Positions 45,131-54,266 are shown, numbered from the stretch's first letter. The stretch is 64,000 bases of DNA from Runella zeae DSM 19591 (GCF_000423565.1 NZ_KE384044.1:125825-189824); one strand, 5' to 3'. Numbers and translations: made by a program. The notes: generated from the letters alone by a model not told the origin.

Positions 45131-46840
45131 TTATTTCCGAAAATCCTGAATTTTAAATCGTTGAGTCGTATAAACTACGCGCGTTTTGGAACCTTCATGA
45201 TACATCAATCCCAACTGATAGTCTCCTTCGGGGATATTGTCTTGGTATATCTGCGCCGCAAATCCTTTCCCAAAGTGATTTCCAGTCTGAATAAATGATT
45301 TTCGCCCATGGTTTGGATGCTGACGCACAGAAGCCAAATAAGCCGTCGAATCATCTCGTAACACTAAAAATACCGCATTTTCGGGTGAGCTTTCATCCAA
45401 CACCACGGTTTCGTTTTGTATTTTGTTGATCATTACCCCTCCATAGGCGGGCAATGTATCGAGGTCAAAGCTAAACGGTATCTTCACTAACTGACTAGAG
45501 TCATAAGCCATGAGGTTTTTGGATGAAACAATGGGAGTGGGCAAATGATAAATACCTCTTTGTATGGCTTCATCAAAATACTGTTTCACGACCAGATTAG
45601 TCATGGTTTCTAGCTTGCCACTTACCCTACGATGATGCGTTAAGTTGTAAGCATCCGCGACCAGTGTATTCCTAAAATTAATGACATCAGGCGCCGCAAA
45701 CAAATAAGTTCCCAAGGCAAATACCATTCCAAAGGCCGTCATCACTACCGCCAAAGTACTCTGAAAACGCCTAGGAAAAATCAGCAAAAAAGTGACATAC
45801 AACGACACTACTGCCATCACTGAGTATATCATATAGCGCGCGGGAGTTTCGAGCGCTTGCCCTGCCCTGGCGGTTGCTACGCCTAAGCCTGTCAAAAGCA
45901 GCCACGCCAATAAAGCCACAAGCGATAAATTGGCTGAATTTTTGAGAAATAGACTTAATATAGGTGCTGGTGATTCATTTTTCAAAAACACCGTTCGGAG
46001 ATAAGAAATAGCAAGGCGCAAAGCCAAACTAATCAATGCCAATGAAACACTTGCTCCCAAAATAGCCACCTCCGTAAGACGCCCACGCAAGTAAGAGGCC
46101 GAAGCCCCAAAAAAAGAAAGAAGGGTCAAAAACGAATTTTTAAAACTTTTTTCTTGTCCCAATGAGCCAAATCCAAACGGATAGTACCAATAAAACACCA
46201 CCGTCGTAATAGCGCAAGACACTATCCATATAATGGCCTTGGGATAACGAGCCTGTAACAAGGGAATCACCACGCCTACGTACATTCCAAACAAGCCGTT
46301 ACCATTGGTATAAGTTGTCAAAAAACCCGCTATGATGGCGCCTACCAAAGCCCAACGCTGAGGCATCGCCAATAAATAATACGTAGCAATCCCTAGTACA
46401 AAAGAAGCGGTATACTGCCAAAGCGCCGCCGCCCAAAAAATATTTTCGTGATAAGCAGGCGTAAACAACAACAACCCCACGGGTAGTACGCAATAAAAAG
46501 GTATCTTATTGACAGATAGCACTTTCCAGAAATAACCAAACAGCAATATGGCCAAGCCACTCCCCGCCACAATGAGGGTACGATAGTTGACTTCGCCGGT
46601 GAGCAAGTAGTCTATCCAAAACACTAACTTGGCCGTAATGACTCCATGACCATTGTGTTTGTACTCCAATTCGCGCAAGAAGTGCCAAAGATTAGGAGCA
46701 TCTTTGAACTTAATAATGTATTCCAAATAAGCGTAATCATCGAAAAAAGGAATATTTACAGCATTTTGAAAAACGAATCGGTAAAAAAAGAATGCAACTA
46801 TAAGCAATAAAGCAGCAACTACGTAGTTTAAAATTTTCAT
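45131..46840 (-). CDS. Polytopic membrane protein of GT-C-like architecture
   Basis: 569 residues with 10-11 membrane helices in the first ~400 residues and a soluble C-terminal domain of ~150 residues. After the first helix is VNIPFFDDYAYLEYIIKFK; the acidic pair DD there resembles the first-loop Asp of GT-C glycosyltransferases, whose C-terminal soluble domain is also typical. No family name is certain. Could transfer sugar from a lipid carrier. Convergent with nothing; a divergent promoter to the SixA gene lies at its 5' end. Confidence 0.65.
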   Translation of the reverse strand: MKILNYVVAALLLIVAFFFYRFVFQNAVNIPFFDDYAYLEYIIKFKDAPNLWHFLRELEYKHNGHGVITAKLVFWIDYLLTGEVNYRTLIVAGSGLAILLFGYFWKVLSVNKIPFYCVLPVGLLLFTPAYHENIFWAAALWQYTASFVLGIATYYLLAMPQRWALVGAIIAGFLTTYTNGNGLFGMYVGVVIPLLQARYPKAIIWIVSCAITTVVFYWYYPFGFGSLGQEKSFKNSFLTLLSFFGASASYLRGRLTEVAILGASVSLALISLALRLAISYLRTVFLKNESPAPILSLFLKNSANLSLVALLAWLLLTGLGVATARAGQALETPARYMIYSVMAVVSLYVTFLLIFPRRFQSTLAVVMTAFGMVFALGTYLFAAPDVINFRNTLVADAYNLTHHRRVSGKLETMTNLVVKQYFDEAIQRGIYHLPTPIVSSKNLMAYDSSQLVKIPFSFDLDTLPAYGGVMINKIQNETVVLDESSPENAVFLVLRDDSTAYLASVRQHPNHGRKSFIQTGNHFGKGFAAQIYQDNIPEGDYQLGLMYHEGSKTRVVYTTQRFKIQDFRK

Positions 46841-46851
46841 GCAGACAATAC

Positions 46852-46882
46852 TTGACGAGCCTGCAAAGATAGGCTATTTTTG
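46852..46882 (+). promoter_or_regulatory. Promoter of the SixA gene
   Basis: TTG at 46852-46854, 20-base spacer, TATTTTTG at 46875-46882 (full match). Start of transcription near 46889 means that ATG 46897, not 46888, is the likely start. Confidence 0.7.
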
Positions 46883-46896
46883 TAAAAATGACTTCG

Positions 46897-47403
46897 ATGA
46901 AAAGACACCTATACGTAGTTCGCCACGCCAAAGCAGAAGATGGTTCTTCTTTTTTCGGCGATTTTAGTAGAGAATTAACGACCGCCGGCCAAATCGACGC
47001 CGCTCGCATGGGCAAATTCCTAGCCGACAATGGTCTCAAACCTGATTTGTTGGTAAGTAGTTCCGCTGCTAGGGCCTATCAAACAGCTCAAATCATGGCC
47101 GAACAACTCGGGTATGAAGTGGAGAAAATACAAACAACACGCCAACTATACGATGAAGGCCCTAAAGCTTATTTAGCGGCTGTCAATACTGCCCCTCAGA
47201 GTTGTCAGCATCTGTTGATTTTTGGTCACAATCCCGACGTCACCTATTTTGCGGAATATCTTTCCAATTCTAATATTGATTCTATGTCCAAAGGAAGCGT
47301 TGTTAGAATTGATTTTGACAATCTCGAATGGGCAGAAGTCTCAGCTCGTACAGGTACTTTTGTGAGCTACGATACTCCTAAGCAGCTTAGACCCAATCTC
47401 TAA
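46897..47403 (+). CDS. SixA-type histidine phosphatase
   Basis: 168 residues from ATG 46897 (MKRHLYVVRHAKAED), with the promoter just before. The catalytic RHA of RHG phosphatases, then DFSRELTTAGQIDAARMG, LVSSSAARAYQTAQIMAE and a second His in IFGHNPDVTYF. SixA removes phosphate from His-containing phosphotransfer domains (E. coli), but the Bacteroidota members may act on other phosphoesters. A 60-residue membrane peptide gene follows. Confidence 0.88.
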   Translation: MKRHLYVVRHAKAEDGSSFFGDFSRELTTAGQIDAARMGKFLADNGLKPDLLVSSSAARAYQTAQIMAEQLGYEVEKIQTTRQLYDEGPKAYLAAVNTAPQSCQHLLIFGHNPDVTYFAEYLSNSNIDSMSKGSVVRIDFDNLEWAEVSARTGTFVSYDTPKQLRPNL

Positions 47404-47451
47404 AATCCAATCTTTTACTTATTTAAGGCCGCATCTGTTGTCTTCTTTTGT

Positions 47452-47634
47452 ATGAATCGTAACCGAAAAATATTTCTCTTTGGTAGCCTTATTTTTGTGG
47501 CGATTGTGGTTTTTGTAGCTATTGATATGGCTAGCCGAACTACCGCCCCTTGGAATAAAAAAAAACAAATTATCAGGGCTTTTGAGGTCTCACCTGAGGC
47601 TGATTCTATTGCCATAGATACTACTCGTAGGTAA
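47452..47634 (+). CDS. Small single-helix membrane protein
   Basis: 60 residues: MNRNRKIFLFGSLIFVAIVVFVAIDMASRTTAPWNKKKQ, then EVSPEADSIAIDTTRR. One N-terminal membrane helix (KIFLFGSLIFVAIVVFVAID, residues ~6-25), a basic patch after it and a short acidic tail. Looks like a real gene from its start, composition and placement between two plus-strand genes, but no known family. Conservation is unchecked. Confidence 0.5.
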   Translation: MNRNRKIFLFGSLIFVAIVVFVAIDMASRTTAPWNKKKQIIRAFEVSPEADSIAIDTTRR

Positions 47635-47700
47635 GAGAGCCTAGAATGAAATAGGGAGAAATCATCGTTTGTTTACTTTTTATCTTAAAGTAACGACGAA

Positions 47701-48654
47701 ATGACTCCCAAAAGCTCTTTTATGCACCCGATACGATTGTTGTGTTTGGTGTGCTTGGTTCCACTATCAGTATGGAGCAATGGCCCCAAGCCCTTTCCCA
47801 AAAATGTGCATCGTATCCTCTTCCTAGGCAATAGCATTACTTACGGAGGTCATTATATCACCGACATCGAAACATACCTGACTCTCAAATACCCCAAAAA
47901 AAGCTTTGAATTTATCAATGTAGGCCTCCCAAGCGAGACCGTCTCTGGCCTTTCGGAAGAAAATCACGCTGGTGGACGCTTTCCAAGGCCCGATCTACAC
48001 GAACGATTGGCACGAGTATTGGCTCAAACTCAGCCCGACTTTGTATTTGCTTGCTACGGTATGAACGACGGGATTTATCTTCCTTTGGAAGAAGGTCGTT
48101 TTCAAAAATTCAAAGATGGTATCACCTGGCTTCACGACGAAATCACGCAGCTTGGAGTGCCGATTGTGCACCTTACTCCGCCTGTTTATGATGAATCAAG
48201 AGGCAAAGACAAAGGCTATGCTGCGGTACTCGACCATTATGCTGATTGGCTTCTTCAACAACGTAAAATCCAAAAATGGGAAGTAGTGGACATTCATTCA
48301 GAAATGCAAAACTACCTGACTCAGCGGCGCAAAACCAATCCTGAATTTAGTTTTGCCAAAGACGGTGTTCATCCCGACGCCCTTGGGCATTGGCTGATGG
48401 CAAAGCCGGTATTGGCGTATTTAGGCCAAAAAGACGTCCAACCAGCCGAAACTTTGGAAGATGCGATTGTTTTTCATCCCAAAAGCAAAGAAGTGCATAA
48501 ATTAATCTCTCAGCGTCAACAACTTATGAAAGACGCTTGGCTCACCTCTACAGGTCACAAACGCCCCGAAATGGCGGTTGGTCTACCGCTGGAAGAAGCC
48601 AAGAAAAAAGCCCTTGAGATAGAAAAAGAAATTAGAGAATTGCTAAAAAAGTAG
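47701..48654 (+). CDS. Secreted SGNH/GDSL esterase-like hydrolase
   Basis: 317 residues with N-terminal signal (start ATG 47701 or the second, 47722) ending near SNG. Block I is ILFLGNSITYGG with the nucleophile Ser in GNSI; block III FACYGMNDGIY; block V KDGVHPDALGHWLMA with Asp and His. Family members are esterases of polysaccharides, acetyl-xylan or phospholipids. Repeat A follows the stop. Likely exported. Confidence 0.88.
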   Translation: MTPKSSFMHPIRLLCLVCLVPLSVWSNGPKPFPKNVHRILFLGNSITYGGHYITDIETYLTLKYPKKSFEFINVGLPSETVSGLSEENHAGGRFPRPDLHERLARVLAQTQPDFVFACYGMNDGIYLPLEEGRFQKFKDGITWLHDEITQLGVPIVHLTPPVYDESRGKDKGYAAVLDHYADWLLQQRKIQKWEVVDIHSEMQNYLTQRRKTNPEFSFAKDGVHPDALGHWLMAKPVLAYLGQKDVQPAETLEDAIVFHPKSKEVHKLISQRQQLMKDAWLTSTGHKRPEMAVGLPLEEAKKKALEIEKEIRELLKK

Positions 48655-48669
48655 GCATAACCCCGATAA

Positions 48670-48729
48670 CCCCGGCAACGTTTTGAACGTTGCCGGGGTT
48701 GTTTGGAGTTGCTTTGAACGTTGCCGGGG
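48670..48729. repeat. Three-armed CCCCGGCAACGTT repeat, copy A
   Basis: Arm CCCCGGCAACGTT (48670-48682), its inverse AACGTTGCCGGGG (48686-48698), and a second inverse (48717-48729). Same layout as copies at 59744 and 60496. It lies between two converging genes, so it may also end their transcripts. Confidence 0.75.
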
Positions 48730-48741
48730 TTTATTCTAGTA

Positions 48742-49290
48742 TCAAAAAGTCATCGGCACCTCTACTACCGTATCATCCCACCCAAGTCGCATCACGGCTT
48801 CGGTACCTTTGGGAAATTGAATGGCGAAATTTTCGATAGGAGCCTCCGATTTTTTGGAAGGGACATTCACTCTCAACACGTCATTTTCTTGCTTGTATTG
48901 ATAAGCCCCCCAATAATCCAAATCCTTATTGAGGATAATAGTCCATTCGGTTTCGCCCGGAATAGAAAACAATGAATAAGTGCCCGCTTTCACTTTTTTT
49001 CCTTGGATAGTCACATCCTTATAAAACTTGATTTCGGTATTTTCGTTGGCACCTGTACGCCATACCTTACCATAAGGCACCAATTTGCCAAATACTTCAC
49101 GGCCATTTTTGGCGGGGCGACTATAAAGCACCCGTACCAAAGCCTGTTCGGTACCTTTACGGTCATGGGCAAAATTGTCGGGAAAATAAGCCGCATCCAT
49201 TGGGCTTTTATCAACATTGCGGAAACCTTGAGCCTGAGCTGCGATACCCAATAAACCCAAAGCACAAATGAATAGAGTTGTTTTGAACAT
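48742..49290 (-). CDS. DUF2911 secreted protein
   Basis: 182 residues with signal peptide (residues 1-19, ALGLLGIAAQAQ). The DUF2911 core: QALVRVLYSRPAKNGREVFG, LVPYGKVWRTGANENTEI, GTYSLFSIPGETEWTIILNK. This family is widespread in Bacteroidota and of unknown function, commonly found as a periplasmic protein. It is downstream of the M28 peptidase gene, 39 bases away. Confidence 0.88.
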   Translation of the reverse strand: MFKTTLFICALGLLGIAAQAQGFRNVDKSPMDAAYFPDNFAHDRKGTEQALVRVLYSRPAKNGREVFGKLVPYGKVWRTGANENTEIKFYKDVTIQGKKVKAGTYSLFSIPGETEWTIILNKDLDYWGAYQYKQENDVLRVNVPSKKSEAPIENFAIQFPKGTEAVMRLGWDDTVVEVPMTF

Positions 49291-49329
49291 GATAAGGGAA
49301 TTTAAAAATAGATAAATTGATAAATATCA

Positions 49330-50694
49330 CTATCTCATACTGGGCCGAGGCAACACAGGAAGGCTTTCGTGTCCTTCTTCTCCAACTGCCTGTACTGCAA
49401 AAAAGTAATTGTCTTTTGAATAAGGCAAAGTTAGGCCGTTTTTATCCGTAAAAAACTTTTTTTGCCAAAAAGGCCAGTGGGTTTCGCGCATCAGTACATA
49501 ATACCCCTTTACTTTTCCCGCTTTGGGGGCTTGCCAAAAAAGAGTGGTGGTATTGGTCAGATTTCGTGCTTCAAGGGTTACATTTTGAGGCATGGAAGGA
49601 GCCTTCGCAAGATTGGCAAGGTTTGCCAAGTTGACACAAGTATTTTTTCTCAAATACTCAAAATCCATGTTTTTGGCATAATCTCCGTACTCCGTTCCAT
49701 TTTCGGTGCGTAAGTCTTGGTGTTGGTTATTAAAATTTTCATTCATTTCGGTAATACGCACTGCCGCAAAATCACGGTTAACAAAAGGAGTATGGTCTCC
49801 TCCGCGCAGATAACGGTCGTTGCGGTAAATGAGTTTGATTTCCAGATTATCAACGTACCTCTCCCCTATTTCTTTGACATAGCGTGCCAAAGTACGGGCT
49901 TTTCCGTCATTTTCTGCACCATATTGGCGAACGCCATTGGCTCGTTTGTCGGTCTCAAAGCCTGAAAGTCCTTCACTAAAAACCCTCAGTTTGGTATTGT
50001 CAATGAGTCGGGTATCGGGGCTATGATTGGAGCCCATGATGTCGTTGTTGAGCAGTGCTTCCAAATTCCATTTTTCGTTGGCTGCTCGTTCAGCTAGATG
50101 ATTAGCGCCCAGCAATCCTTGTTCTTCGCCACTTACGGCTACAAAAATGATGGTAGCTGGAAAAGAATATTTGCTCATCACACGCGCTAGTTCGATGACC
50201 GCCGCCGTGCCACTGCCGTCGTCGTTGGCACCGGGCGCATCGGATTCTCGATTGCTGACATTGCTCACCCTACTATCAATATGCCCACTTACCATAAAAA
50301 TACGGTCGTCGTTGGGATCCGTGCCTTTCAGGGTCGCCATTACGTTTCCTATTTCGTGTTCTTTGTCCACCCTTCTGCCGTCGGGTTGGAGCATCCACGA
50401 ATCAATCGTAGCAGTCATGCGTCCTCCTGATTGTTTGGCAAATTCGTTGAACCGGCTCAAAACCCAGCGTCTTGCTGCTCCGATTCCTTTTTTTGGATCA
50501 GAAACTGAGCTTAGCGTATGTCGCGTACCAAAACTCACGAGCTTATCAACATGGCTTCGTAAACTATCAGGCGACACTTCACTAATCATAGTCACAATAA
50601 GTGGGTCACGCTGAACAATTTGCTGGGCCTGACTTCCTAGCGTAAAGCCAAAGTAGATTCCCAAAAGTGTGGAGATTTTTCTCATATACGTCAT
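49330..50694 (-). CDS. Secreted M28-family metallopeptidase
   Basis: 454 residues; signal peptide ends near GSQAQQ (start 50694 or ATG 50685). M28 zinc ligands: VSGHIDSRVS (His), GANDDGSGTAAV (Asp bridging), VAVSGEEQGLLGANHL (Glu base), DNDIMGSN (Asp), DHTPFVNRDF (His). The C-terminal ~90 residues (FYWQAPKAGKVKGYYVL-type strands) look like a fibronectin III fold. It probably cleaves peptides outside the cell or in the periplasm. Confidence 0.92.
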   Translation of the reverse strand: MTYMRKISTLLGIYFGFTLGSQAQQIVQRDPLIVTMISEVSPDSLRSHVDKLVSFGTRHTLSSVSDPKKGIGAARRWVLSRFNEFAKQSGGRMTATIDSWMLQPDGRRVDKEHEIGNVMATLKGTDPNDDRIFMVSGHIDSRVSNVSNRESDAPGANDDGSGTAAVIELARVMSKYSFPATIIFVAVSGEEQGLLGANHLAERAANEKWNLEALLNNDIMGSNHSPDTRLIDNTKLRVFSEGLSGFETDKRANGVRQYGAENDGKARTLARYVKEIGERYVDNLEIKLIYRNDRYLRGGDHTPFVNRDFAAVRITEMNENFNNQHQDLRTENGTEYGDYAKNMDFEYLRKNTCVNLANLANLAKAPSMPQNVTLEARNLTNTTTLFWQAPKAGKVKGYYVLMRETHWPFWQKKFFTDKNGLTLPYSKDNYFFAVQAVGEEGHESLPVLPRPSMR

Positions 50695-50749
50695 TAGTTA
50701 AATTGATGAAGAAATTTTATATATATGATAACTCCCCAAACCCCTCTTT

Positions 50750-51208
50750 TTACTCATTTTTCTTAAACTTTAGTGTCAGTTTGGTCATGCGTGGAGGGTC
50801 GTATATAGTACTGCGCGTTTCCATTTCAAAATGGTCTTCATACACATTTCTTGGGTAGATATTCCAACCACCTGTTTTGGCTACGGTATCGCGGAGCGCA
50901 ATTACGTTTTGTTTGGGATATACTTCCCACTGAAACATTTTGGTTTCGGACGCCCCTTTAAAATGCCCTTCAAATGCCCCGCTTGGGTCAAACCTTACCC
51001 AATCCATGTAGGTATCAAACTCCACTCCACTAATATGCGGGATGTGTTTACCTTCCTTAAAAACGGGAGCATCGTCCATCAAAATCTCTTGAATATACCA
51101 CTTAGGCGCATCCGTAAGTCGAGTTTGGGCTTCTTTTACATCTTTGGCCGGACGATGACAGGCTCCTACAAATACGCACAGTAAAGCTAAAATCAATGGC
51201 GGTTTCAT
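50750..51208 (-). CDS. Hypothetical lipoprotein
   Basis: 152 residues with a signal and lipobox FVGAC (residues ~13-17). The rest has WYIQEILMDDAPVFKEGKH and SETKMFQWEVYPKQNVIALRD, a lipocalin-like strand pattern, but no family is certain. Its 3' end is 56 bases before the M28 gene's start, on the same strand, so possibly co-transcribed. Confidence 0.65.
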   Translation of the reverse strand: MKPPLILALLCVFVGACHRPAKDVKEAQTRLTDAPKWYIQEILMDDAPVFKEGKHIPHISGVEFDTYMDWVRFDPSGAFEGHFKGASETKMFQWEVYPKQNVIALRDTVAKTGGWNIYPRNVYEDHFEMETRSTIYDPPRMTKLTLKFKKNE

Positions 51209-51294
51209 ACTTTTTTACCAATTTTGAAATTGTATCCAATACTATCACCTATCCCAGAGTTTACAAAATTCTTGTTGTAAAAATCACCTTTTTT

Positions 51295-52245
51295 ATGAAT
51301 CGTATCGATCGCCTTACGGCTATTCTGATTCAGCTTCAATCCAAACGTGTAGTCAAAGCCCAAGAGATAGCCGACCGTTTTGGAATAAGCTTGCGCACAG
51401 TATATCGCGACATCCGCGCTTTGGAAGAAGCGGGAGTGCCGATTGGGGCCGAAGCAGGAGTCGGGTATTTTTTGGAAGACTATCACCTTCCGCCAGTCAT
51501 GTTTTCAAACGAAGAAGCAAGCGCTTTGCTTTTTGGGGCTAAACTCATCAAAAAAATGGGGGACGAATCGCTCAGTGAAAGCTATGACTCGGCTTTGTAC
51601 AAAATAAAATCGGTACTCAAACGCCACGAAAAAGAACACCTAGAAGATTTGGAATCCCGCGTGGCCGTATTGGCACGTCAGCAGTCCCCCCCGTTTGCGG
51701 TAAATTTGTTGAACCAAATCCAACAAGCCATTGTGCGTCAGCAGGTGCTTTTGATTGACTATGTTACCAATCTCAGAAACCAAACTTCTCAGCGCGAAAT
51801 CGAGCCCATTGGGCTAGTTTACTATGGCTCGCATTGGCATTTGATTGCTTTTTGTCGGCTAAGGGAAGATTATCGGGATTTCAGAGTTGACCGCATCCAG
51901 ACACTTACCAATACCGAACGTTTTTTTCCAAAACAAAATTTGCTGACCCTCCAATCCTACCTCGACCAACTCCGCGTGCAAGAAGACCTCCAAGAAGTCA
52001 GTGTATCGGTACATGTGGGGGCGGCGATTTTTATGCAAGAGCAGCGTTATTCTTTTGGGTTCATCTCCGAAGAGCTAAACGGTAAATATGTCCAAATGAA
52101 ATTTATGACGCAGGCTTTTGAGGGATTGGCCAGATGGCTACTTAGCTATGGTAAATATGTCCAAGTTGAACATCCCCAAAAACTCAAAAATTTGATGAAA
52201 ACATTGGCCCTCGAAATCCAAGAACATTATCTCAATTCCTACTGA
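51295..52245 (+). CDS. YafY-type HTH/WYL transcriptional regulator
   Basis: 316 residues from ATG 51295 (MNRIDRLTAILIQLQSKRVV); the longer frame to 51196 overlaps the lipoprotein's start and is not conserved. N-terminal winged helix: AQEIADRFGISLRTVYRDIRALEEAGVPI. The WYL domain is near 140-220 (REIEPIGLVYYGSHWHLIAFCRLREDYRDFRVDRI). These regulators often respond to ligand and control neighbours. VOC and GyrI-like genes follow. Confidence 0.9.
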   Translation: MNRIDRLTAILIQLQSKRVVKAQEIADRFGISLRTVYRDIRALEEAGVPIGAEAGVGYFLEDYHLPPVMFSNEEASALLFGAKLIKKMGDESLSESYDSALYKIKSVLKRHEKEHLEDLESRVAVLARQQSPPFAVNLLNQIQQAIVRQQVLLIDYVTNLRNQTSQREIEPIGLVYYGSHWHLIAFCRLREDYRDFRVDRIQTLTNTERFFPKQNLLTLQSYLDQLRVQEDLQEVSVSVHVGAAIFMQEQRYSFGFISEELNGKYVQMKFMTQAFEGLARWLLSYGKYVQVEHPQKLKNLMKTLALEIQEHYLNSY

Positions 52246-52269
52246 CATAGGGTTGTCACTATGAGGATT

Positions 52270-52277
52270 TACCTTTG
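52270..52277 (+). promoter_or_regulatory. -7 box before the VOC gene
   Basis: TACCTTTG, full match to TAnnTTTG, 52 bases before the ATG at 52329. No TTG at the expected distance. Confidence 0.4.
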
Positions 52278-52328
52278 TATCCACAAACCTTCCTCATTTA
52301 TTAATTCATTTTTAAACCAACAACAACC

Positions 52329-52760
52329 ATGTTAACAGTCAATCCTTATTTAAACTTTACTGGCAACACCGAAGAAGCTTTTAACTTTTACAAATCAGTA
52401 TTTGGTGGAGAATTTAGCAGCTTACAGCGTTTTAAAGATACCCCTATGGCCGCTGATATGCCTGCTGAAGTCCACGAAAAAATCATTCACATTGGCTTGC
52501 CTATCGGCAACGGTACCATCCTGATGGCAAGCGATGCTTTGGAATCGCTTGGTCAGAATCTTGCCCAAGGCAACAATTTTTACATCTCACTTCATCCCAC
52601 TTCTAAAGAAGAAACTACGCAGCTTTTCAACGGACTTTCTGAAGGAGGATCGATTGAAATGCCACTTGAAGATGTGTTTTGGGGCGCTTATTACGGGCTT
52701 TTTACTGACAAATTTGGCATTAAATGGATGATTAACTACGAATATCCTGCTCACAACTAA
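52329..52760 (+). CDS. VOC-family protein (PhnB-like)
   Basis: 143 residues. PhnB/3-demethylubiquinone-type VOC: YLNFTGNTEEAFNFYKSVFGG, IIHIGLPIGNGTILMASDAL, and PLEDVFWGAYYGLFTDKFGIKWMINYE. Catalysis unknown, as for most PhnB-like proteins. Located between the WYL regulator and the GyrI-like gene. Confidence 0.88.
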   Translation: MLTVNPYLNFTGNTEEAFNFYKSVFGGEFSSLQRFKDTPMAADMPAEVHEKIIHIGLPIGNGTILMASDALESLGQNLAQGNNFYISLHPTSKEETTQLFNGLSEGGSIEMPLEDVFWGAYYGLFTDKFGIKWMINYEYPAHN

Positions 52761-52783
52761 TCAAATCTTCTATACCCCATAAA

Positions 52784-52816
52784 AGTGGTTTGGTAGCCTA
52801 AAACTACCAAACCACT
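52784..52816 (+). other. Stable hairpin without T run
   Basis: AGTGGTTTGGTAG / CTACCAAACCACT, 13 perfect pairs with a seven-base loop, between the VOC and GyrI-like genes. No T tract follows, so it is more likely a processing or stability element than a terminator. Confidence 0.55.
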
Positions 52817-52828
52817 CACCATACAGCC

Positions 52829-53281
52829 ATGACTATCAAAGAAACTTTTCCGTTCAATGCGCTCGTTTTTACCACGATGACAACCCTCCCCCAACTCGCT
52901 GACCACGTAGGCCATGTAGCCAAAGCGATGTACCAAGAAGCGGCTCGTTTGTCAGTGATGCCGACGGGAGCCATTCATTGGAAATATACCGGAATAGACG
53001 GCAACCCTGCTACGGTTTTTGAGCTCGAAATTTGGCTACCTATTCAAGAACGCGATATAATAGCAGAAGGATTTGAATGGAAACACATTCCTTCTTTCAA
53101 GTGCTTATCGTTGATACACGAAGGTGACTGGGAACGGATGCCCGAAGCGTATCAAAAAGCGATGGATTATGTGGCGGCGCATCAGTTGACGATGACCTCC
53201 GAATGTAGAGAAATCTATCAGCATATGGATTTTGAAGTAGCTTCTCACAATGTCACAGAGATTCAGATAGGCCTTCAATAA
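52829..53281 (+). CDS. GyrI-like small-molecule-binding protein
   Basis: 150 residues, one GyrI-like/AraC-effector-binding domain: FVFT-type strand with AKAMYQEAARLSVMPTGAIHWKYTGID, VFELEIWLPIQ, and FKCLSLIHEGDWERMPEAYQKAMDYV. The fold binds hydrophobic ligands. It is close to the WYL regulator and the VOC gene; a ligand sensing or resistance role is inferred. Confidence 0.75.
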   Translation: MTIKETFPFNALVFTTMTTLPQLADHVGHVAKAMYQEAARLSVMPTGAIHWKYTGIDGNPATVFELEIWLPIQERDIIAEGFEWKHIPSFKCLSLIHEGDWERMPEAYQKAMDYVAAHQLTMTSECREIYQHMDFEVASHNVTEIQIGLQ

Positions 53282-53300
53282 AAAGAGGCAAATACTTACT

Positions 53301-53341
53301 AAACGAAATGGGCATGTAGTCATTACATGCCCATTTTGTTT
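53301..53341. terminator. Bidirectional terminator
   Basis: AAACGAAATGGGCATGTA / TACATGCCCATTTTGTTT, 18 pairs with one wobble and a five-base loop. It lies between the ends of two converging genes. Confidence 0.85.
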
Positions 53342-53347
53342 ATAACC

Positions 53348-54193
53348 TTATACCAATTTCAAAGCCCGTTCTTCGGCTTTCTCTTCTTTCCAGTGTTTCC
53401 AGCGTGGCCCCAAAACTTTATTAAGTCCTTTATCAACAATAAAATGCCGCGTGATATTCCACAAGCCTCTTACACGCGTAAAGGCGTTGTCGTTGGCACG
53501 GAGTGCAATCGAAAATCCACCATCTACATAGTGTATAAAATGCCAAAAAGTAGAAGGGATAAAGACGGTTTCGCCGTGCTCAAGAGTAGTATCCCAGCCA
53601 GTGGCTTTTCTGAAAGCTGGATAACGCTCATAATCAGGCTTTAGGACATTCATGTGGCTTTGTACCGTAAAAGGATGCTGGTACAGATAGGGCCCTTGGT
53701 CGGGGGCAAAAAGCACAACTCTTTTTCGAGTCTGAAACTGAGTCAAAAACACCGATGAGCAATCTATGTCATAATGTAAATTCACGACTGCATCTTGCCC
53801 CCCAAAAAACATGAATGGATATTCTTTCACAAAACCATCCATGATAGTCGGCATTTTCACATCCTTCACTAGTTCAGGCGCATGTTGAAAAATATTATAC
53901 AAAAACATCCGAAGTTCGGTAGGCCCCGCCTGAATTAAGTCTAAATACTCCCCAAAGGGCATGTGCAATTTAGGTGCCATATAACCTTTGCCTGCATCAT
54001 GAAAATCATTTCCAAACAGAGGAACCTTCAGATGTCCGTAGTTATTTTTCAGATACTCAAAAGTCCATTTGTGGGTAGCGGGCCAGTCGGCGGCCAAGTC
54101 CCGGAATACGACAGGTTTTCCGGGTAAAAGATATTGGTCTCTAAATTCCTCAGGAGTGAGACCAGAACGTTTTTCAATAGGCTGTAGCTGCAT
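53348..54193 (-). CDS. Cupin_8 / JmjC-type 2-oxoglutarate oxygenase-like protein
   Basis: 281 residues. Motif HYDID (His-x-Asp iron site) near residue 140, second His in STFWHFIHYVDGGFS near 225. EFRDQYLLPGKPVVFRD at the N-terminus is the Cupin_8 start. Members are Fe(II)/2-oxoglutarate hydroxylases of proteins or small molecules. The substrate is unknown. It is transcribed alone. Confidence 0.88.
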   Translation of the reverse strand: MQLQPIEKRSGLTPEEFRDQYLLPGKPVVFRDLAADWPATHKWTFEYLKNNYGHLKVPLFGNDFHDAGKGYMAPKLHMPFGEYLDLIQAGPTELRMFLYNIFQHAPELVKDVKMPTIMDGFVKEYPFMFFGGQDAVVNLHYDIDCSSVFLTQFQTRKRVVLFAPDQGPYLYQHPFTVQSHMNVLKPDYERYPAFRKATGWDTTLEHGETVFIPSTFWHFIHYVDGGFSIALRANDNAFTRVRGLWNITRHFIVDKGLNKVLGPRWKHWKEEKAEERALKLV

Positions 54194-54266
54194 TTTTCTG
54201 ATAATAATATTGTGGTAAGTAACTCTAAAAACTATAAAAAATCATACCATAGCAAGCCCCATCTCA

